Below, piece by piece: positions 26,847 through 36,229 of a stretch of 64,000 nt of DNA; position 1 is the first letter of the stretch, and the number at the start of each line of letters is the position of its first letter. The notes beneath the pieces were generated by a model that searched no databases, had not been told where the DNA came from, and saw only the letters and a list, made by a program, of their open reading frames with translations. This DNA is from Leisingera sp. ANG59 (GTDB lineage: Bacteria; Pseudomonadota; Alphaproteobacteria; Rhodobacterales; Rhodobacteraceae): contig NZ_WLCM01000012.1 of the NCBI RefSeq assembly GCF_013317235.1, forward strand, positions 65,960 through 129,959, given 5' to 3'. The position numbers and the translations under genes were made by a program.

Positions 26847-28792
26847 TGAAACGCAATCCCAAGGATCTGGATGCCGCAAACAGCAAGATGACCCGGCGGG
26901 CGCTGTTCCTTGGCGGGCTGCAGCTGGCCTTTGCCGGCGGGCTGGCGGCTAGGATGCGATACCTGCAAGTGGATCAGGCCGATGAATTCCGTCTGCTGGC
27001 CGAGGAAAACCGGATCAACATCCGCCTGCTGCCGCCTGCCCGCGGGCAGATCTTCGACCGCAACGGGCTGATCATCGCGCAAAACTCGCCCTCCTACCGG
27101 ATCACGGTGGTGCCGGAGGATGCGGGCGACGTTGAAGCGGTGATTGCCAAGCTCTCGAAACTGGTCTCCCTGGATCCGGAGGACCTGGAGCGCGCCCGCA
27201 CCGAAATGCGCCGCTCGCCGCCGTTCCTGCCAATCACCCTGGCTGACCAGATCGGCTGGGAGGATATTTCCAAGGTGGCTGTGAACGCCCCTGCCCTGCC
27301 CGGGGTCACCCCTGAGGTGGGCCTGACCCGTGTTTATCCGCAACTTGGCGACTTTGCCCATGTTATCGGCTATGTCGGACCGGTTTCCGACTATGACCTG
27401 AGCAAGATGGAAGACCCGGAGCCAGTACTGATGATCCCGCGCTTCCAGATCGGCAAGGTTGGTTTTGAGGCCCGGCGCGAGGATCTCTTGCGCGGCAAGG
27501 CCGGCGCCAAGCGGGTCGAGGTCAACGCCACCGGCCGGGTGATGCGCGAGCTGGACCGGCGCGAGGGGATATCCGGCGCTGACATGCAGCTGACCATTGA
27601 TGCCGGGCTGCAGAACTACGTGCAGGCGCGGCTGGGCCGGGAAAGCGCCGCGGCGGTGGTGATCGACTGCGAGAACGGCGACATCCGCGCGATCTGCTCC
27701 TCGCCCAGTTTCGACCCCAACCTGTTCGTGCGCGGCATTTCCGTTGCCGACTACCGGCTGCTGACCGAAGACAATTACCGGCCGCTGTCCAACAAGGCAG
27801 TGCAGGGAACCTACCCGCCCGGATCCACATTTAAGATGATCACCGCTCTGGCGGCGCTGGAAAACGGCGTGATCGGACCGGAGGAAACCGTCTGGTGCCC
27901 CGGCCATCTCAAGGTTGCAGGGCGCCGTTTCCACTGCTGGAAGCGGGCGGGCCATGGCCGGGTGGATTTGAACACCTCGCTGAAGCGGTCCTGCGACGTG
28001 TATTATTACGACGTCGCAATCAAAACCGGCATCGACAAGATTTCCGAGATGGCCAATCTGTTTGGCCTTGGCATCAAGCATGATCTGCCGATGTCGGCAG
28101 TGGCGCAGGGGATCACCCCAACCAAGGCGTGGAAATCCAGTTCCTATGGCAAGGACTGGCTGATCGGCGATACCGCGAACTCCTCCATCGGGCAGGGGTA
28201 CATGCTGGCGTCGCCCTTGCAGCTGGCTGTGATGTCCGCGCGGCTCGCTACCGGGCGCAGCGTGACACCCAGGCTTCTGAAAACGATCGACGGGGTTGAG
28301 CAGCCAAGCGGCGCCGGCGAGCCGCTGCCAGTCAGCGAAAACAGCCTGCGGATGGTGCGCCGCGGCATGTATTCTGTCAGCAACGACCGCCGCGGCACCG
28401 CCTACCGCTCCCGCATCGTTCCCAAGGAAATGGAGATGGCCGGCAAGACCGGAACCAGCCAGGTCCGCAACATCACCGCCGCTGAGCGCGCCGCCGGAGT
28501 GATCCGCAACGAGGACCTGCCGTGGGAACGGCGCGACCATGCTCTGTTTGTCTGCTTTGCGCCCTATGACAAGCCGAAATACGCGGTTGCGGTGGTGGTT
28601 GAACACGGCGGCGGCGGCTCCAAGGCGGCCGCGCCGGTGGCGCGCGACGTGATGCTGCAGGCGCTGTACAACGGCACCCCGCCGCTGGAGGCCTACCCCA
28701 AGGCCGACCGCAGCCGCATCAAGGCGCAGCAGGAACGGCTGGAACGCGAACGCGTCAAACGCCCGCTGGGCAGCCGGAGCAGCCGCGCATGA
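26846..28792 (+). CDS. mrdA: penicillin-binding protein 2 (peptidoglycan transpeptidase)
   Basis: 648-aa class B PBP that cross-links peptidoglycan in lateral wall growth. An N-terminal membrane anchor lies at about residues 20-38 and the pedestal domain follows. The catalytic SxxK is Ser327-Thr-Phe-Lys330 (PPGSTFK), with SSIGQG in the SxN region and KTG in AGKTGTSQV. It begins one base inside mreD and overlaps rodA by 4 nt, forming the expected PBP2-RodA pair. The C-terminal tail is Arg/Lys-rich. Confidence 0.96.
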   Translation: MKRNPKDLDAANSKMTRRALFLGGLQLAFAGGLAARMRYLQVDQADEFRLLAEENRINIRLLPPARGQIFDRNGLIIAQNSPSYRITVVPEDAGDVEAVIAKLSKLVSLDPEDLERARTEMRRSPPFLPITLADQIGWEDISKVAVNAPALPGVTPEVGLTRVYPQLGDFAHVIGYVGPVSDYDLSKMEDPEPVLMIPRFQIGKVGFEARREDLLRGKAGAKRVEVNATGRVMRELDRREGISGADMQLTIDAGLQNYVQARLGRESAAAVVIDCENGDIRAICSSPSFDPNLFVRGISVADYRLLTEDNYRPLSNKAVQGTYPPGSTFKMITALAALENGVIGPEETVWCPGHLKVAGRRFHCWKRAGHGRVDLNTSLKRSCDVYYYDVAIKTGIDKISEMANLFGLGIKHDLPMSAVAQGITPTKAWKSSSYGKDWLIGDTANSSIGQGYMLASPLQLAVMSARLATGRSVTPRLLKTIDGVEQPSGAGEPLPVSENSLRMVRRGMYSVSNDRRGTAYRSRIVPKEMEMAGKTGTSQVRNITAAERAAGVIRNEDLPWERRDHALFVCFAPYDKPKYAVAVVVEHGGGGSKAAAPVARDVMLQALYNGTPPLEAYPKADRSRIKAQQERLERERVKRPLGSRSSRA

Positions 28793-29940
28793 GCTATCTT
28801 GAGTATCACGCCAAATCGACACCCACCGGCCTGCGCAAGGTTCTATACCTGAACTGGGGGCTGACGCTGCTTCTGGCGACGGTGACCTGCGTCGGATTTC
28901 TGATGCTCTACTCGGTGGCTGGCGGGTCCTTCACCCCGTGGGTGGAGCCGCAGGTGAAGCGGTTTGCCCTTGGCCTTGGCGTCATGTTCGTGGTCGCCAT
29001 GATCCCGATCTGGTTCTGGCGCAATATCTCGGTCGTGGCCTATCTGGGGTCGCTGGCGCTGCTTGTGGCAGTGGAGCTGTTCGGCACCGTTGGCATGGGC
29101 GCGCAGCGCTGGATCGATATCGGCTTCATGCGGCTGCAGCCCTCGGAGGTGACCAAGATCGCGCTGGTGATGCTGCTGGCCGCCTACTATGACTGGCTGC
29201 CGCCAGAGAAAACCTCGCGCCTCTTGTGGGTGCTGCTGCCGGTCGCGCTGATCCTCATTCCGACAGCGCTGGTGCTGAAACAGCCCGACCTTGGCACCTC
29301 CATCCTGCTGATGGCGGCGGGCGGCGGGGTGATGTTTCTGGCAGGCGTCCACTGGGCCTATTTCGTGGCGGTGATTGCCGCCGGGGTGGGGCTGGTCAGC
29401 GCGGTGTTCCAAAGCCGCGGCACCGAATGGCAGCTGCTGAAGGACTACCAGTTCCGCCGCATCGACACATTCCTCGATCCCTCGCAGGATCCCCTGGGCG
29501 CTGGTTATCACATCACCCAGTCCAAAATCGCGCTGGGGTCCGGCGGCTGGTCCGGGCGCGGCTTCATGCAAGGCACCCAATCGCGACTGAACTTCCTGCC
29601 GGAAAAGCACACCGATTTCATATTCACCACCCTGGCGGAAGAATTCGGATTCATCGGCGGCGTGACCCTTCTGTCCATTTACATGCTGATCATCGTGTTC
29701 TGCATCGCCTCGGCAATTGCCGCCAAGGACCGGTTCTCTTCGCTGGTGATCATGGGCATCGCCATCACCTTTTTCCTGTTCTTTGCGGTGAACATGTCGA
29801 TGGTGATGGGGCTGGCCCCGGTGGTCGGGGTGCCGCTGCCGATGGTCTCCTACGGCGGCTCAGCAATGCTGGTGCTGCTGGGTGCCTTCGGCATCGTGCA
29901 AAGCGCCCATATCCACCGCCCGCGCCAGGCCTCACGCTAG
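28789..29940 (+). CDS. rodA: rod shape-determining protein RodA (SEDS glycosyltransferase)
   Basis: 383-aa SEDS-family peptidoglycan polymerase with about ten transmembrane helices. Typical stretches include GAQRWIDIGFMRLQPSEVTK, KQPDLGTSILL, and the C-terminal VVGVPLPMVSYGGSAML. It is translated from an ATGA overlap with mrdA and works with PBP2 in the elongasome. It is the last gene of the mre-mrd run; the next gene starts 16 bp later with a good ribosome-binding site and may be co-transcribed. Confidence 0.96.
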   Translation: MSYLEYHAKSTPTGLRKVLYLNWGLTLLLATVTCVGFLMLYSVAGGSFTPWVEPQVKRFALGLGVMFVVAMIPIWFWRNISVVAYLGSLALLVAVELFGTVGMGAQRWIDIGFMRLQPSEVTKIALVMLLAAYYDWLPPEKTSRLLWVLLPVALILIPTALVLKQPDLGTSILLMAAGGGVMFLAGVHWAYFVAVIAAGVGLVSAVFQSRGTEWQLLKDYQFRRIDTFLDPSQDPLGAGYHITQSKIALGSGGWSGRGFMQGTQSRLNFLPEKHTDFIFTTLAEEFGFIGGVTLLSIYMLIIVFCIASAIAAKDRFSSLVIMGIAITFFLFFAVNMSMVMGLAPVVGVPLPMVSYGGSAMLVLLGAFGIVQSAHIHRPRQASR

Positions 29941-29956
29941 ACTTCAAGGAGTTCCC

Positions 29957-30889
29957 ATGACCGCCAATGTCCTGTTTGCAGGCCGCGCCGATGGCTGGCC
30001 AACTTATGAGCCGCTGCTGAAAGCGGAGCTTGCACGGCTAGGTGTGGAGGCTGATCTGCGCAATGAATTCGCGCCGGAAGAGGTGGACTACATCGTCTAC
30101 GCGCCCAGCGGGCCAGTGAGCGATTTCACCCAGTTTACCCGCCTGAAGGCTGTGCTGAGCATGTGGGCAGGCGTCGAAAAAATCGTGCCTGTCGTGCCCG
30201 CTGCCGTGCCGCTCACCCGGATGGTGGACACCGGGCTGGAGCATGGCATGACCGAATGGGTGGTAGGCCACACGCTGCGCTATCACCTGGGCATGGACAT
30301 GCAGATCCACGGGCTGAACGGGCGCTGGCACCGGCATGTGCCGCCGCTGGCCAAGGACCGGCACGTCACGGTTCTGGGCCTGGGCGCACTGGGAACCGCC
30401 TCGGCCAAGGCGCTGGCGGCGCTGAGGTTCCAGGTCTCCGGCTGGAGCCGGACGCAAAAGGACATCGAAGGCATCACCTGCTATGCCGGACAGGACGGGC
30501 TGAAGGCGGCGCTGGAGCAGGCCGAGATCCTGATCCTGCTGCTGCCGGACACACCAGAGACCGAAAACACGCTGAATGCCGAGACCCTGGCCTTGCTGCC
30601 CAAGGGGGCAAAGATCATCAACCCGGGCCGCGGGCCGCTGATCGACGATGGCGCGCTGCTGGCCGCGCTCGACAGCGGCCAGGTGGGCCATGCGACGCTG
30701 GATGTGTTCCGCATCGAACCGCTGCCGCCGGAGCACCCCTACTGGGCGCATCCCAACGTAACGGTAACGCCGCATATCGCCTCGGAAACCCGTGAAAGCA
30801 CAGCGGCTGAAGTCATTGCCGAAAACATCCGCCGCGGCGACGAGGGTGAGCCGTTCTTGCACCTCGTCAATCGCAGCCTCGGCTACTAA
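29957..30889 (+). CDS. ghrA: glyoxylate/hydroxypyruvate reductase A-like D-2-hydroxyacid dehydrogenase
   Basis: 310-aa NAD(P)-dependent D-2-hydroxyacid dehydrogenase resembling GhrA. The Rossmann motif VLGLGALGTASAKAL is near residues 137-151. Catalytic residues are in NPGRGPLIDDGAL (Arg), FRIEPLP (Glu) and TVTPHIASET (His). AAGGAG precedes ATG 29957. It lies 16 bp after rodA and ends at a strong terminator, so it may ride on the mre operon although its metabolic role (glyoxylate/hydroxypyruvate reduction) is unrelated. Confidence 0.87.
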   Translation: MTANVLFAGRADGWPTYEPLLKAELARLGVEADLRNEFAPEEVDYIVYAPSGPVSDFTQFTRLKAVLSMWAGVEKIVPVVPAAVPLTRMVDTGLEHGMTEWVVGHTLRYHLGMDMQIHGLNGRWHRHVPPLAKDRHVTVLGLGALGTASAKALAALRFQVSGWSRTQKDIEGITCYAGQDGLKAALEQAEILILLLPDTPETENTLNAETLALLPKGAKIINPGRGPLIDDGALLAALDSGQVGHATLDVFRIEPLPPEHPYWAHPNVTVTPHIASETRESTAAEVIAENIRRGDEGEPFLHLVNRSLGY

Positions 30890-30894
30890 ACGGA

Positions 30895-30920
30895 AAAGAG
30901 CGGGCTGGCGCCCGCTCTTT
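30895..30920 (+). terminator. terminator after ghrA-like gene
   Basis: AAAGAGCGGGC pairs perfectly with GCCCGCTCTTT around TGGC. An A run on the left and T run on the right allow function in both directions. It lies 6 bp after the stop. Confidence 0.85.
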
Positions 30921-30940
30921 CATCTTTCCCAAAATACTTC
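30917..30940 (-). repeat. intergenic GARTATTT motif, copy 3
   Basis: On the minus strand it reads GAAGTATTTTGGGAAAGATG then AAAG, differing little from the copy at 7116-7138. It abuts the preceding terminator. On the plus strand it is followed by two short hairpins (TGCC-GGA-GGCA and GCGCC-cgcaaa-GGCGC) before the peptidase stop codon. Confidence 0.5.
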
Positions 30941-30972
30941 TGCCGGAGGCAGCGCCCGCAAAGGCGCTTTCC

Positions 30973-32988
30973 TCATTCCGCAGCCAGACCACGGCCTTTC
31001 AGCAGCGCCTCGACGCCCGGCAGCCGCCCGCGGAACTCGGTGTATAGCTCCGCAGGGTCGGCAGAACCGCCAGTGGAAAGGATATGCGCCTCCAGCGCCT
31101 TGGCGCGCTCCGCATCAAAGGCCCCGCCCGCTTCCTCAAAAGCGGCAAAGGCATCCGCGTCCATCACCTCCGACCACATGTAGCTGTAGTAGCCGGAGGA
31201 ATAGCCGTCGCCTGCAAACACATGCGCGAAATGCGGCGTGGCGTGGCGCATGACGATCGCCCGCGGCATGCCGATTTCCTCCAGCATCTCGGCCTGCCTT
31301 GCCATCGGGTCGGACGGTGCCGCGCCGTCGTGAAAGGCGAGGTCGACAAGGGCGGACGCAACATATTCCACCGTCTGGAAGCCCATGTCGAAATTGGCCG
31401 CCCCCAGCACCTTCTCCAGCATCTCTTGCGGCATCGGCTCGCCGGTTTCCGCGTGGGTGGCAAACTCCTGCAGCACCTCCGGCACTTCCAGCCAGTGTTC
31501 ATACAATTGGCTGGGCAGCTCCACGAAGTCGCGCGCCACCGAGGTGCCCGAGATGCTCTCGTAAGTCACATCCGAGAGCATCTGGTGCAGTGCGTGGCCG
31601 AACTCATGGAACAGGGTGCGGGCGTCGTCCCAGGACAGCAGTGCCGGATCGCCCTTGGCGAAATTGCAGACGTTGATCACCACCGGGGCCTGCACCTCCG
31701 GGAATTTCGACTGCTGCCGCATGGCTGAGCACCACGCGCCGGAGCGTTTCGAGCTGCGGGCGAAGTAGTCGCCGATGAAGACCGCCACATGCCGGCCGTC
31801 CCGGGTCACTTCCCAGGCGCGGCAGTCGGGGTGGTAGAGCGGCACATCCAGCGGTTGGAATTCCAGCCCGAACAGGCGGTTTGCGCAGGCAAACGACGCC
31901 TCGATCATCCGGTCGAGCTGCAGGTAGGGCTTCAGAGCAGCCTCATCCAGGTCATGCTCGGCCTTGCGGCGTTTTTCGGCGTAGTAGCGCCAGTCCCAGG
32001 GTTCCAGATCGCCGTTGATGCCGTCCGCCTGCATCATTTCAGTCAGGATCTGCGCGTCCGCATCGGCGCGGGATTTGGCAGCCTCCCAGACCTCCATCAG
32101 CAGCCCGCGCACCGCTGCCGGCATCTTGGCCATTTCGGTTTCCAGCTTGTAGGCGGCAAAGTTTTCATAGCCCAGCAGCTGCGCCCGCTCCTCACGTAGC
32201 TGCAGGATCTCTGCCGCAATCGCACGGTTGTCGGTATCGCCGCCATTGGCCCCGCGGGCGGCCCAGGCGTAAAAGGCTTTCTCGCGCAGGTCGCGGCGCG
32301 GCGAAAATTGCAGGAACGGCGTAATCAGTGAACGGGACAGAGTAACGACCGGACCGCCCCTGCCCTTTTCCTCGCCAGCCGCGCGGGCTGCCTTGACCAC
32401 GAAATCCGGCAGGCCCTCCAGGTCTTCCTCGGACAGCTCCATGAACCAGCTGCGCTCATCCGCCAGCAGGTTCTGGGTGAACTGGGTGCCCAGGGTGGCG
32501 AGCTGCCCCTTGATTTCCTGCATCCGCTTGTCGGCCTCGCCTTCCAGCGCCGCGCCGCCGCGGACAAAGCCGCGGTGGGTCAGCATCAGCACCCGCTGCT
32601 GTTCATCCGTCAAGTCCAGTTCTTCTCTCTGTTCCCATACTGCCTTCACGCGCGCATAAAGCACCTTGTTGGCGGTAATGGCAGAGAAATGCGCGGCGAG
32701 TTTCGGAGAGAACTCCCGCTGCAACTCTTCCCGCCTGGGATTGCTGTCGGCGCCGGCCACGGTGAAGAACACGCCCAGCACCTGCTCCAGCTCGCGGCAG
32801 GGCGTTTCAAGCGCCTCGATCACATTGGCAAAGGTGGGCGGCTCGGAACTGTTTGCGATGGCGTCGATCTGGGCGCGGTGCGCCGCCAGCGCCTGTTCCA
32901 GCGCGGGGGCGAAATCTTCATCGGAAATGCTATTGAACGGGGCAATTTCAAACGGCGTGTCCCAGCGGGACAGAAGCGGATTGGACAT
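30973..32988 (-). CDS. M3-family metallopeptidase (oligopeptidase A / dipeptidyl carboxypeptidase type)
   Basis: 671-aa zinc peptidase. The HExxH zinc motif is HEFGH in LFHEFGHALHQMLSD near residue 460, with the third ligand region ESISGTSVARDFVELPSQLYEHW just after. It degrades short peptides, probably in the cytoplasm as no signal peptide is seen. The open frame reaches 33309, but MSNPLLSRWDTPFEIAPF at ATG 32988 is the family N-terminus and has AGGAGA upstream. PrlC and Dcp share this architecture and I cannot separate them here. Confidence 0.92.
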   Translation of the reverse strand: MSNPLLSRWDTPFEIAPFNSISDEDFAPALEQALAAHRAQIDAIANSSEPPTFANVIEALETPCRELEQVLGVFFTVAGADSNPRREELQREFSPKLAAHFSAITANKVLYARVKAVWEQREELDLTDEQQRVLMLTHRGFVRGGAALEGEADKRMQEIKGQLATLGTQFTQNLLADERSWFMELSEEDLEGLPDFVVKAARAAGEEKGRGGPVVTLSRSLITPFLQFSPRRDLREKAFYAWAARGANGGDTDNRAIAAEILQLREERAQLLGYENFAAYKLETEMAKMPAAVRGLLMEVWEAAKSRADADAQILTEMMQADGINGDLEPWDWRYYAEKRRKAEHDLDEAALKPYLQLDRMIEASFACANRLFGLEFQPLDVPLYHPDCRAWEVTRDGRHVAVFIGDYFARSSKRSGAWCSAMRQQSKFPEVQAPVVINVCNFAKGDPALLSWDDARTLFHEFGHALHQMLSDVTYESISGTSVARDFVELPSQLYEHWLEVPEVLQEFATHAETGEPMPQEMLEKVLGAANFDMGFQTVEYVASALVDLAFHDGAAPSDPMARQAEMLEEIGMPRAIVMRHATPHFAHVFAGDGYSSGYYSYMWSEVMDADAFAAFEEAGGAFDAERAKALEAHILSTGGSADPAELYTEFRGRLPGVEALLKGRGLAAE

Positions 32989-33068
32989 GTGCAGGTCTCC
33001 TTTGCAGGCGACGCTAGCGGGAAAGCAGGGGGGCCGCAATTGGCCTTTCCGCGCGAGGCAGCGGCACC

Positions 33069-33419
33069 TCAGCCGCCTGTTCCGTCGCCCTCCGTCAGCT
33101 CTGCCGGAACGTTGCGGATCGGCACGTCCGCCACGTTGGCTGCCCGGGCGATGCGCCATTCGAAGCGGCCCATTTTGCCATCGGTGTCGATCAGAACCAC
33201 AACCGGCTCCTTGCCGGTGACCTCTGCCGCAAACAGCGCCTGCTGGAGGCTGTCGAGGCTGCTGCGCTTGTCCAGCCCGAACTCGATGACCCGGTTCTCG
33301 TTCTCGCAATCTGTGCGGATTGAGGCGGCACCGCCGGGATAGGTGAAATCATGCACCCGCTCCGGCTGGCCGCCGAACAGGGCGCCGCAAAGAAGCGCGA
33401 TGAAATAGGTTTCGTTCAC
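33069..33419 (-). CDS. hypothetical small exported protein
   Basis: 116 aa, family not recognised. A short hydrophobic N-terminus (YFIALLCGALFGG) may be a signal peptide or weak anchor. The rest is soluble and mixed, with VVVLIDTDGKMGRFEWRIAR in the middle and an acidic tail. It lies 9 bp upstream of the MoeB-like gene on the opposite side of its start (the MoeB gene ends at 33429), on the same strand. It is therefore the last gene of a dut-moeB-like run. Confidence 0.6.
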   Translation of the reverse strand: MNETYFIALLCGALFGGQPERVHDFTYPGGAASIRTDCENENRVIEFGLDKRSSLDSLQQALFAAEVTGKEPVVVLIDTDGKMGRFEWRIARAANVADVPIRNVPAELTEGDGTGG

Positions 33420-33428
33420 TGGCGGAAA

Positions 33429-34478
33429 TCAGCTTTCCGCTCTGCCGCCGCAGGCCGGGCAGTCCGCCCGCCGCGACAGGCGGATCTTGCGGGTTTCACC
33501 GTAAAGCCCGTCATAGATCAGCATCTCGCCCCGCAGCACCGCCCCGGCGCCGGTGATCTGCTTGATGGCTTCCACCGCCATCATCGAGCCGACCACACCG
33601 GGCAGCGGGCCGATCACCCCGGCCTCGGAACAGCTGGGCGCAAGACCGGCGGCGGGCGCCTCCGGGAAGATGCACTGGTAACAGGGGCCTTCTTCGGCCG
33701 GGTGGAACAGGCTCAGCTGCCCCTCCCACTGCGACAGCGCGCCGGAGATCAGCGGCTTGCCCAGCGCCACCGCGGTGCGGTTGGCCAGATAGCGGGTGCC
33801 GGAATTGTCGGTACCATCGAGGATCAGGTCATATTCGGCAAACAGCTCCGACGCGATCTCTTCAGTCAGGCGGCGGTTGTACGGGCGCACCTCCACGTAG
33901 GGGTTCTGCGCCTGCATCGCGGCCTGGGCCGAGAACACCTTGGGCTTGCCGATGTCCGCGTCCCGGTGGATCACCTGGCGCTGCAGGTTGGCATTGTCGA
34001 CCGCGTCGTCGTCGATCACCCCGATGGTGCCGACGCCGGCCGCCGCGAGGTATTGCAGCGCAGGCGCGCCCAGCCCGCCTGCACCGATCACCAGCACCTT
34101 GGCCTTCTTCAGCTTCTTCTGCCCGGGCCCGCCCAGTTCCCGCAGGACGATGTGGCGGGCATAACGGTCAAGCTCGCTTTCGGTGAAGGTGCTGGCGGGC
34201 TGGTTCATCTCGGCTTCCTGAGGCTGGGCGCGGTTTTTCAAGGCCGCCACGATACGCGCATAAAACCCCGCCACAAGGGCAAAGCCGCCGAGCAACAGCC
34301 AGGGTGCCACAGAGCCGCCAGTGCCTTCGCGCAGCGGGTGCCCGTCCGGCAGGGTCAGCTGCACTGCCAGCACGGCGATGAACAGCACCGCCAGCAGCGT
34401 GATACGAAGATTGCGCGGCAGGCCAAGGAAGCTCCCGCCCCACCAGATCAGCGCTGCGAGGACCAGGATCCGAAGCAT
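33429..34478 (-). CDS. moeB: membrane-anchored MoeB/ThiF/HesA-family adenylyltransferase
   Basis: 349 aa. An E1-like adenylation domain (about residues 95-349) has VLVIGAGGLGAPALQYLAAAG, ATP-site RQVIHRDADIGKPK, a candidate catalytic Cys in APSCSEAGVIGP, and zinc ligands CYQC and CPAC. MoeB/ThiF proteins adenylate the C-terminal glycine of MoaD or ThiS. Unusually, about 90 N-terminal residues precede the domain and contain two or three hydrophobic helices (residues 3-20, 25-42, 58-80), predicting inner-membrane anchoring. The start overlaps the dut stop by 1 nt. The acceptor protein is not encoded nearby. Confidence 0.85.
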   Translation of the reverse strand: MLRILVLAALIWWGGSFLGLPRNLRITLLAVLFIAVLAVQLTLPDGHPLREGTGGSVAPWLLLGGFALVAGFYARIVAALKNRAQPQEAEMNQPASTFTESELDRYARHIVLRELGGPGQKKLKKAKVLVIGAGGLGAPALQYLAAAGVGTIGVIDDDAVDNANLQRQVIHRDADIGKPKVFSAQAAMQAQNPYVEVRPYNRRLTEEIASELFAEYDLILDGTDNSGTRYLANRTAVALGKPLISGALSQWEGQLSLFHPAEEGPCYQCIFPEAPAAGLAPSCSEAGVIGPLPGVVGSMMAVEAIKQITGAGAVLRGEMLIYDGLYGETRKIRLSRRADCPACGGRAES

Positions 34479-34936
34479 CAGGCCTGCCCGGTGGAGCCGA
34501 ACCCGCCGTCACCCCGCTCAGTTCCGGAAAGCGCATCTGCAACTTCAAACCGCGCCTGCAGAACCGGCGCCACCACCATCTGGGCGATGCGCTCGCCGTG
34601 ATGAACCTCAAATGGTTTCTGCCCCGCATTCATCAGGATCACGCCCAGCGGCCCGCGGTAATCGCTGTCGATCGTCCCCGGCGTGTTGGGCAGTGTGATG
34701 CCATGCTTCAGCGCCAGCCCGGAGCGCGGCCGGATCTGCACCTCATAACCTTCCGGGATTTCAATCCGCAGCCCGGTTGGCACCAGCGCCCGCGCGCCCG
34801 GTTGCAGCACCAGGCAGCCGCGGTCCGGCAGGTTGGCGCGCACGTCCGCCCCCGCCGCACCGGCGGTTTCATACGATGGCAGCGGCACGTCCCGGTCCGC
34901 CCCCTCATCGTGGATCACACGGATAGTCACCATCAC
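34478..34936 (-). CDS. dut: dUTP diphosphatase
   Basis: 152-aa trimeric dUTPase hydrolysing dUTP to dUMP. Motifs in order: AGADVRAN (1), [10 protein letters not shown] (2/3 region, PRSGLA), [15 protein letters not shown] (3), [10 protein letters not shown] (4) and the C-terminal GDGGFGSTG (5). All are intact. It follows coaBC by 36 bp, an association common in proteobacteria, and overlaps the MoeB-like start by one base. A GAGTATTTGAAC motif occupies the gap upstream. Confidence 0.95.
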   Translation of the reverse strand: MMVTIRVIHDEGADRDVPLPSYETAGAAGADVRANLPDRGCLVLQPGARALVPTGLRIEIPEGYEVQIRPRSGLALKHGITLPNTPGTIDSDYRGPLGVILMNAGQKPFEVHHGERIAQMVVAPVLQARFEVADALSGTERGDGGFGSTGQA

Positions 34937-34945
34937 AGCGCCCCT

Positions 34946-34968
34946 GCTTCTTCTTTGTTCAAATACTC
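34946..34968 (-). repeat. intergenic GARTATTT motif, copy 4
   Basis: Minus strand reads GAGTATTTGAACAAAGAAG then AAGC, filling most of the 36-bp gap between coaBC and dut. The orientation matches dut transcription. Confidence 0.45.
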
Positions 34969-34972
34969 AAAT

Positions 34973-36169
34973 TCACCCGGCCAGCGCTGCCGCGATCCGG
35001 TCTGCCAGTTTGCGGGCGACCTCATCCTTGCCCATGCGCGGCCATTCCTCGGCCCCTTCGTCAGAGATCAGGATCACCGCGTTTTCGCTGCCGCCCATGA
35101 TGCCGGTTGCAGGCGAGACATCATTTGCCACGATCCAGTCGCAGCCCTTGCGCTTGCGCTTGGCAGTGGCGTTTTCCACCACGTCGTTGGTCTCGGCTGC
35201 AAAACCTACCACCAATCCGGGGCGGCCGTTCTTCATCTGCGAAACGGTCTTCAGAATGTCCGGGTTCTCGGCAAATTCCAGCACCGGCAGCCCGTCCTTG
35301 GATTTTTTCAGCTTCCGGTCAGAGGCGCTGGCCACCCGCCAGTCCGCCACCGCGGCGGCAAAAACCCCCGCATCGGCCGGCAAAGCTGCCTGCACCGCGG
35401 CCTCCATCTCGCGGGCGCTTTCCACCGGCACCACCTGCACCCCCTCGGGGGGGCGGACTTCTGCCGGTCCCGTGATGAACACCACGTCCGCTCCCTGATC
35501 GCGCAAAGCACAGGCCACCGCTGCTCCCTGCGCCCCGGAGGAGCGGTTGGCGATGTAGCGCACCGGGTCGATCGGCTCATGCGTCGGTCCGGAGGTCACC
35601 AGGATACGTTTGCCCTTCAGAGGGCCGTCCGCAAGCTTGGCGGCAATAGCGGCCAGGATTTCCTCCGGCTCCGCCATTCGGCCGGGCCCGAATTCACCGC
35701 AGGCCATGCTGCCCTCATTGGGGCCAACAAAGGACACGCCATCGTCTTTCAGGGTTTCAAGGTTGCGCTGCGTGGCCGGATGCTCCCACATGCGGACGTT
35801 CATCGCAGGCGCCAGCAGCACCGGCGTGTCGGTCGCCAGCAGCAGAGTCGAAGCAAGGTCATTGGCAAAACCTTGCGCCATTTTCGCCATCAGATCGGCA
35901 GTGGCTGGCGCCACGACCAACAAATCGGCGCTGCGCGACAGCTGGATATGGCCCATCTCGGCCTCTGCCGTTAGGTCGAAAAGCTCCTGATGCACGGGTG
36001 TTGCGGCCAGGGCTGAGACAGACAGCGGCGTTACAAACTCGGCGCCGGACTTGGTCAGCACCGGCGTTACCCGCGCGCCCTGATCCTGCAGCCGGCGGAT
36101 CAGCTCCAGCGACTTATAGGCCGCAATGCCGCCGCCGATGATCAATAGAATATGTTTGCCAGCCAGCAT
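34973..36169 (-). CDS. coaBC: bifunctional phosphopantothenoylcysteine decarboxylase / phosphopantothenate--cysteine ligase
   Basis: 398-aa coenzyme A biosynthesis enzyme. The N-terminal CoaC flavoprotein domain (KHILLIIGGGIAAYKSLEL; AMNVRMWEHPATQRNL; active-site Cys in ACGEFGPGRM) decarboxylates PPC. The C-terminal CoaB domain (LVTSGPTHEPIDPVRYIANRSSG; later KLKKSKDGLPVLEFAENPDIL) ligates phosphopantothenate and cysteine. Both halves look complete. Confidence 0.96.
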   Translation of the reverse strand: MLAGKHILLIIGGGIAAYKSLELIRRLQDQGARVTPVLTKSGAEFVTPLSVSALAATPVHQELFDLTAEAEMGHIQLSRSADLLVVAPATADLMAKMAQGFANDLASTLLLATDTPVLLAPAMNVRMWEHPATQRNLETLKDDGVSFVGPNEGSMACGEFGPGRMAEPEEILAAIAAKLADGPLKGKRILVTSGPTHEPIDPVRYIANRSSGAQGAAVACALRDQGADVVFITGPAEVRPPEGVQVVPVESAREMEAAVQAALPADAGVFAAAVADWRVASASDRKLKKSKDGLPVLEFAENPDILKTVSQMKNGRPGLVVGFAAETNDVVENATAKRKRKGCDWIVANDVSPATGIMGGSENAVILISDEGAEEWPRMGKDEVARKLADRIAAALAG

Positions 36170-36229
36170 TTGCGCATCCTCGCCCGGTTTCCCGCGACCT
36201 TACTGCGGCGCGGCACAAGAGTGAAGCAG

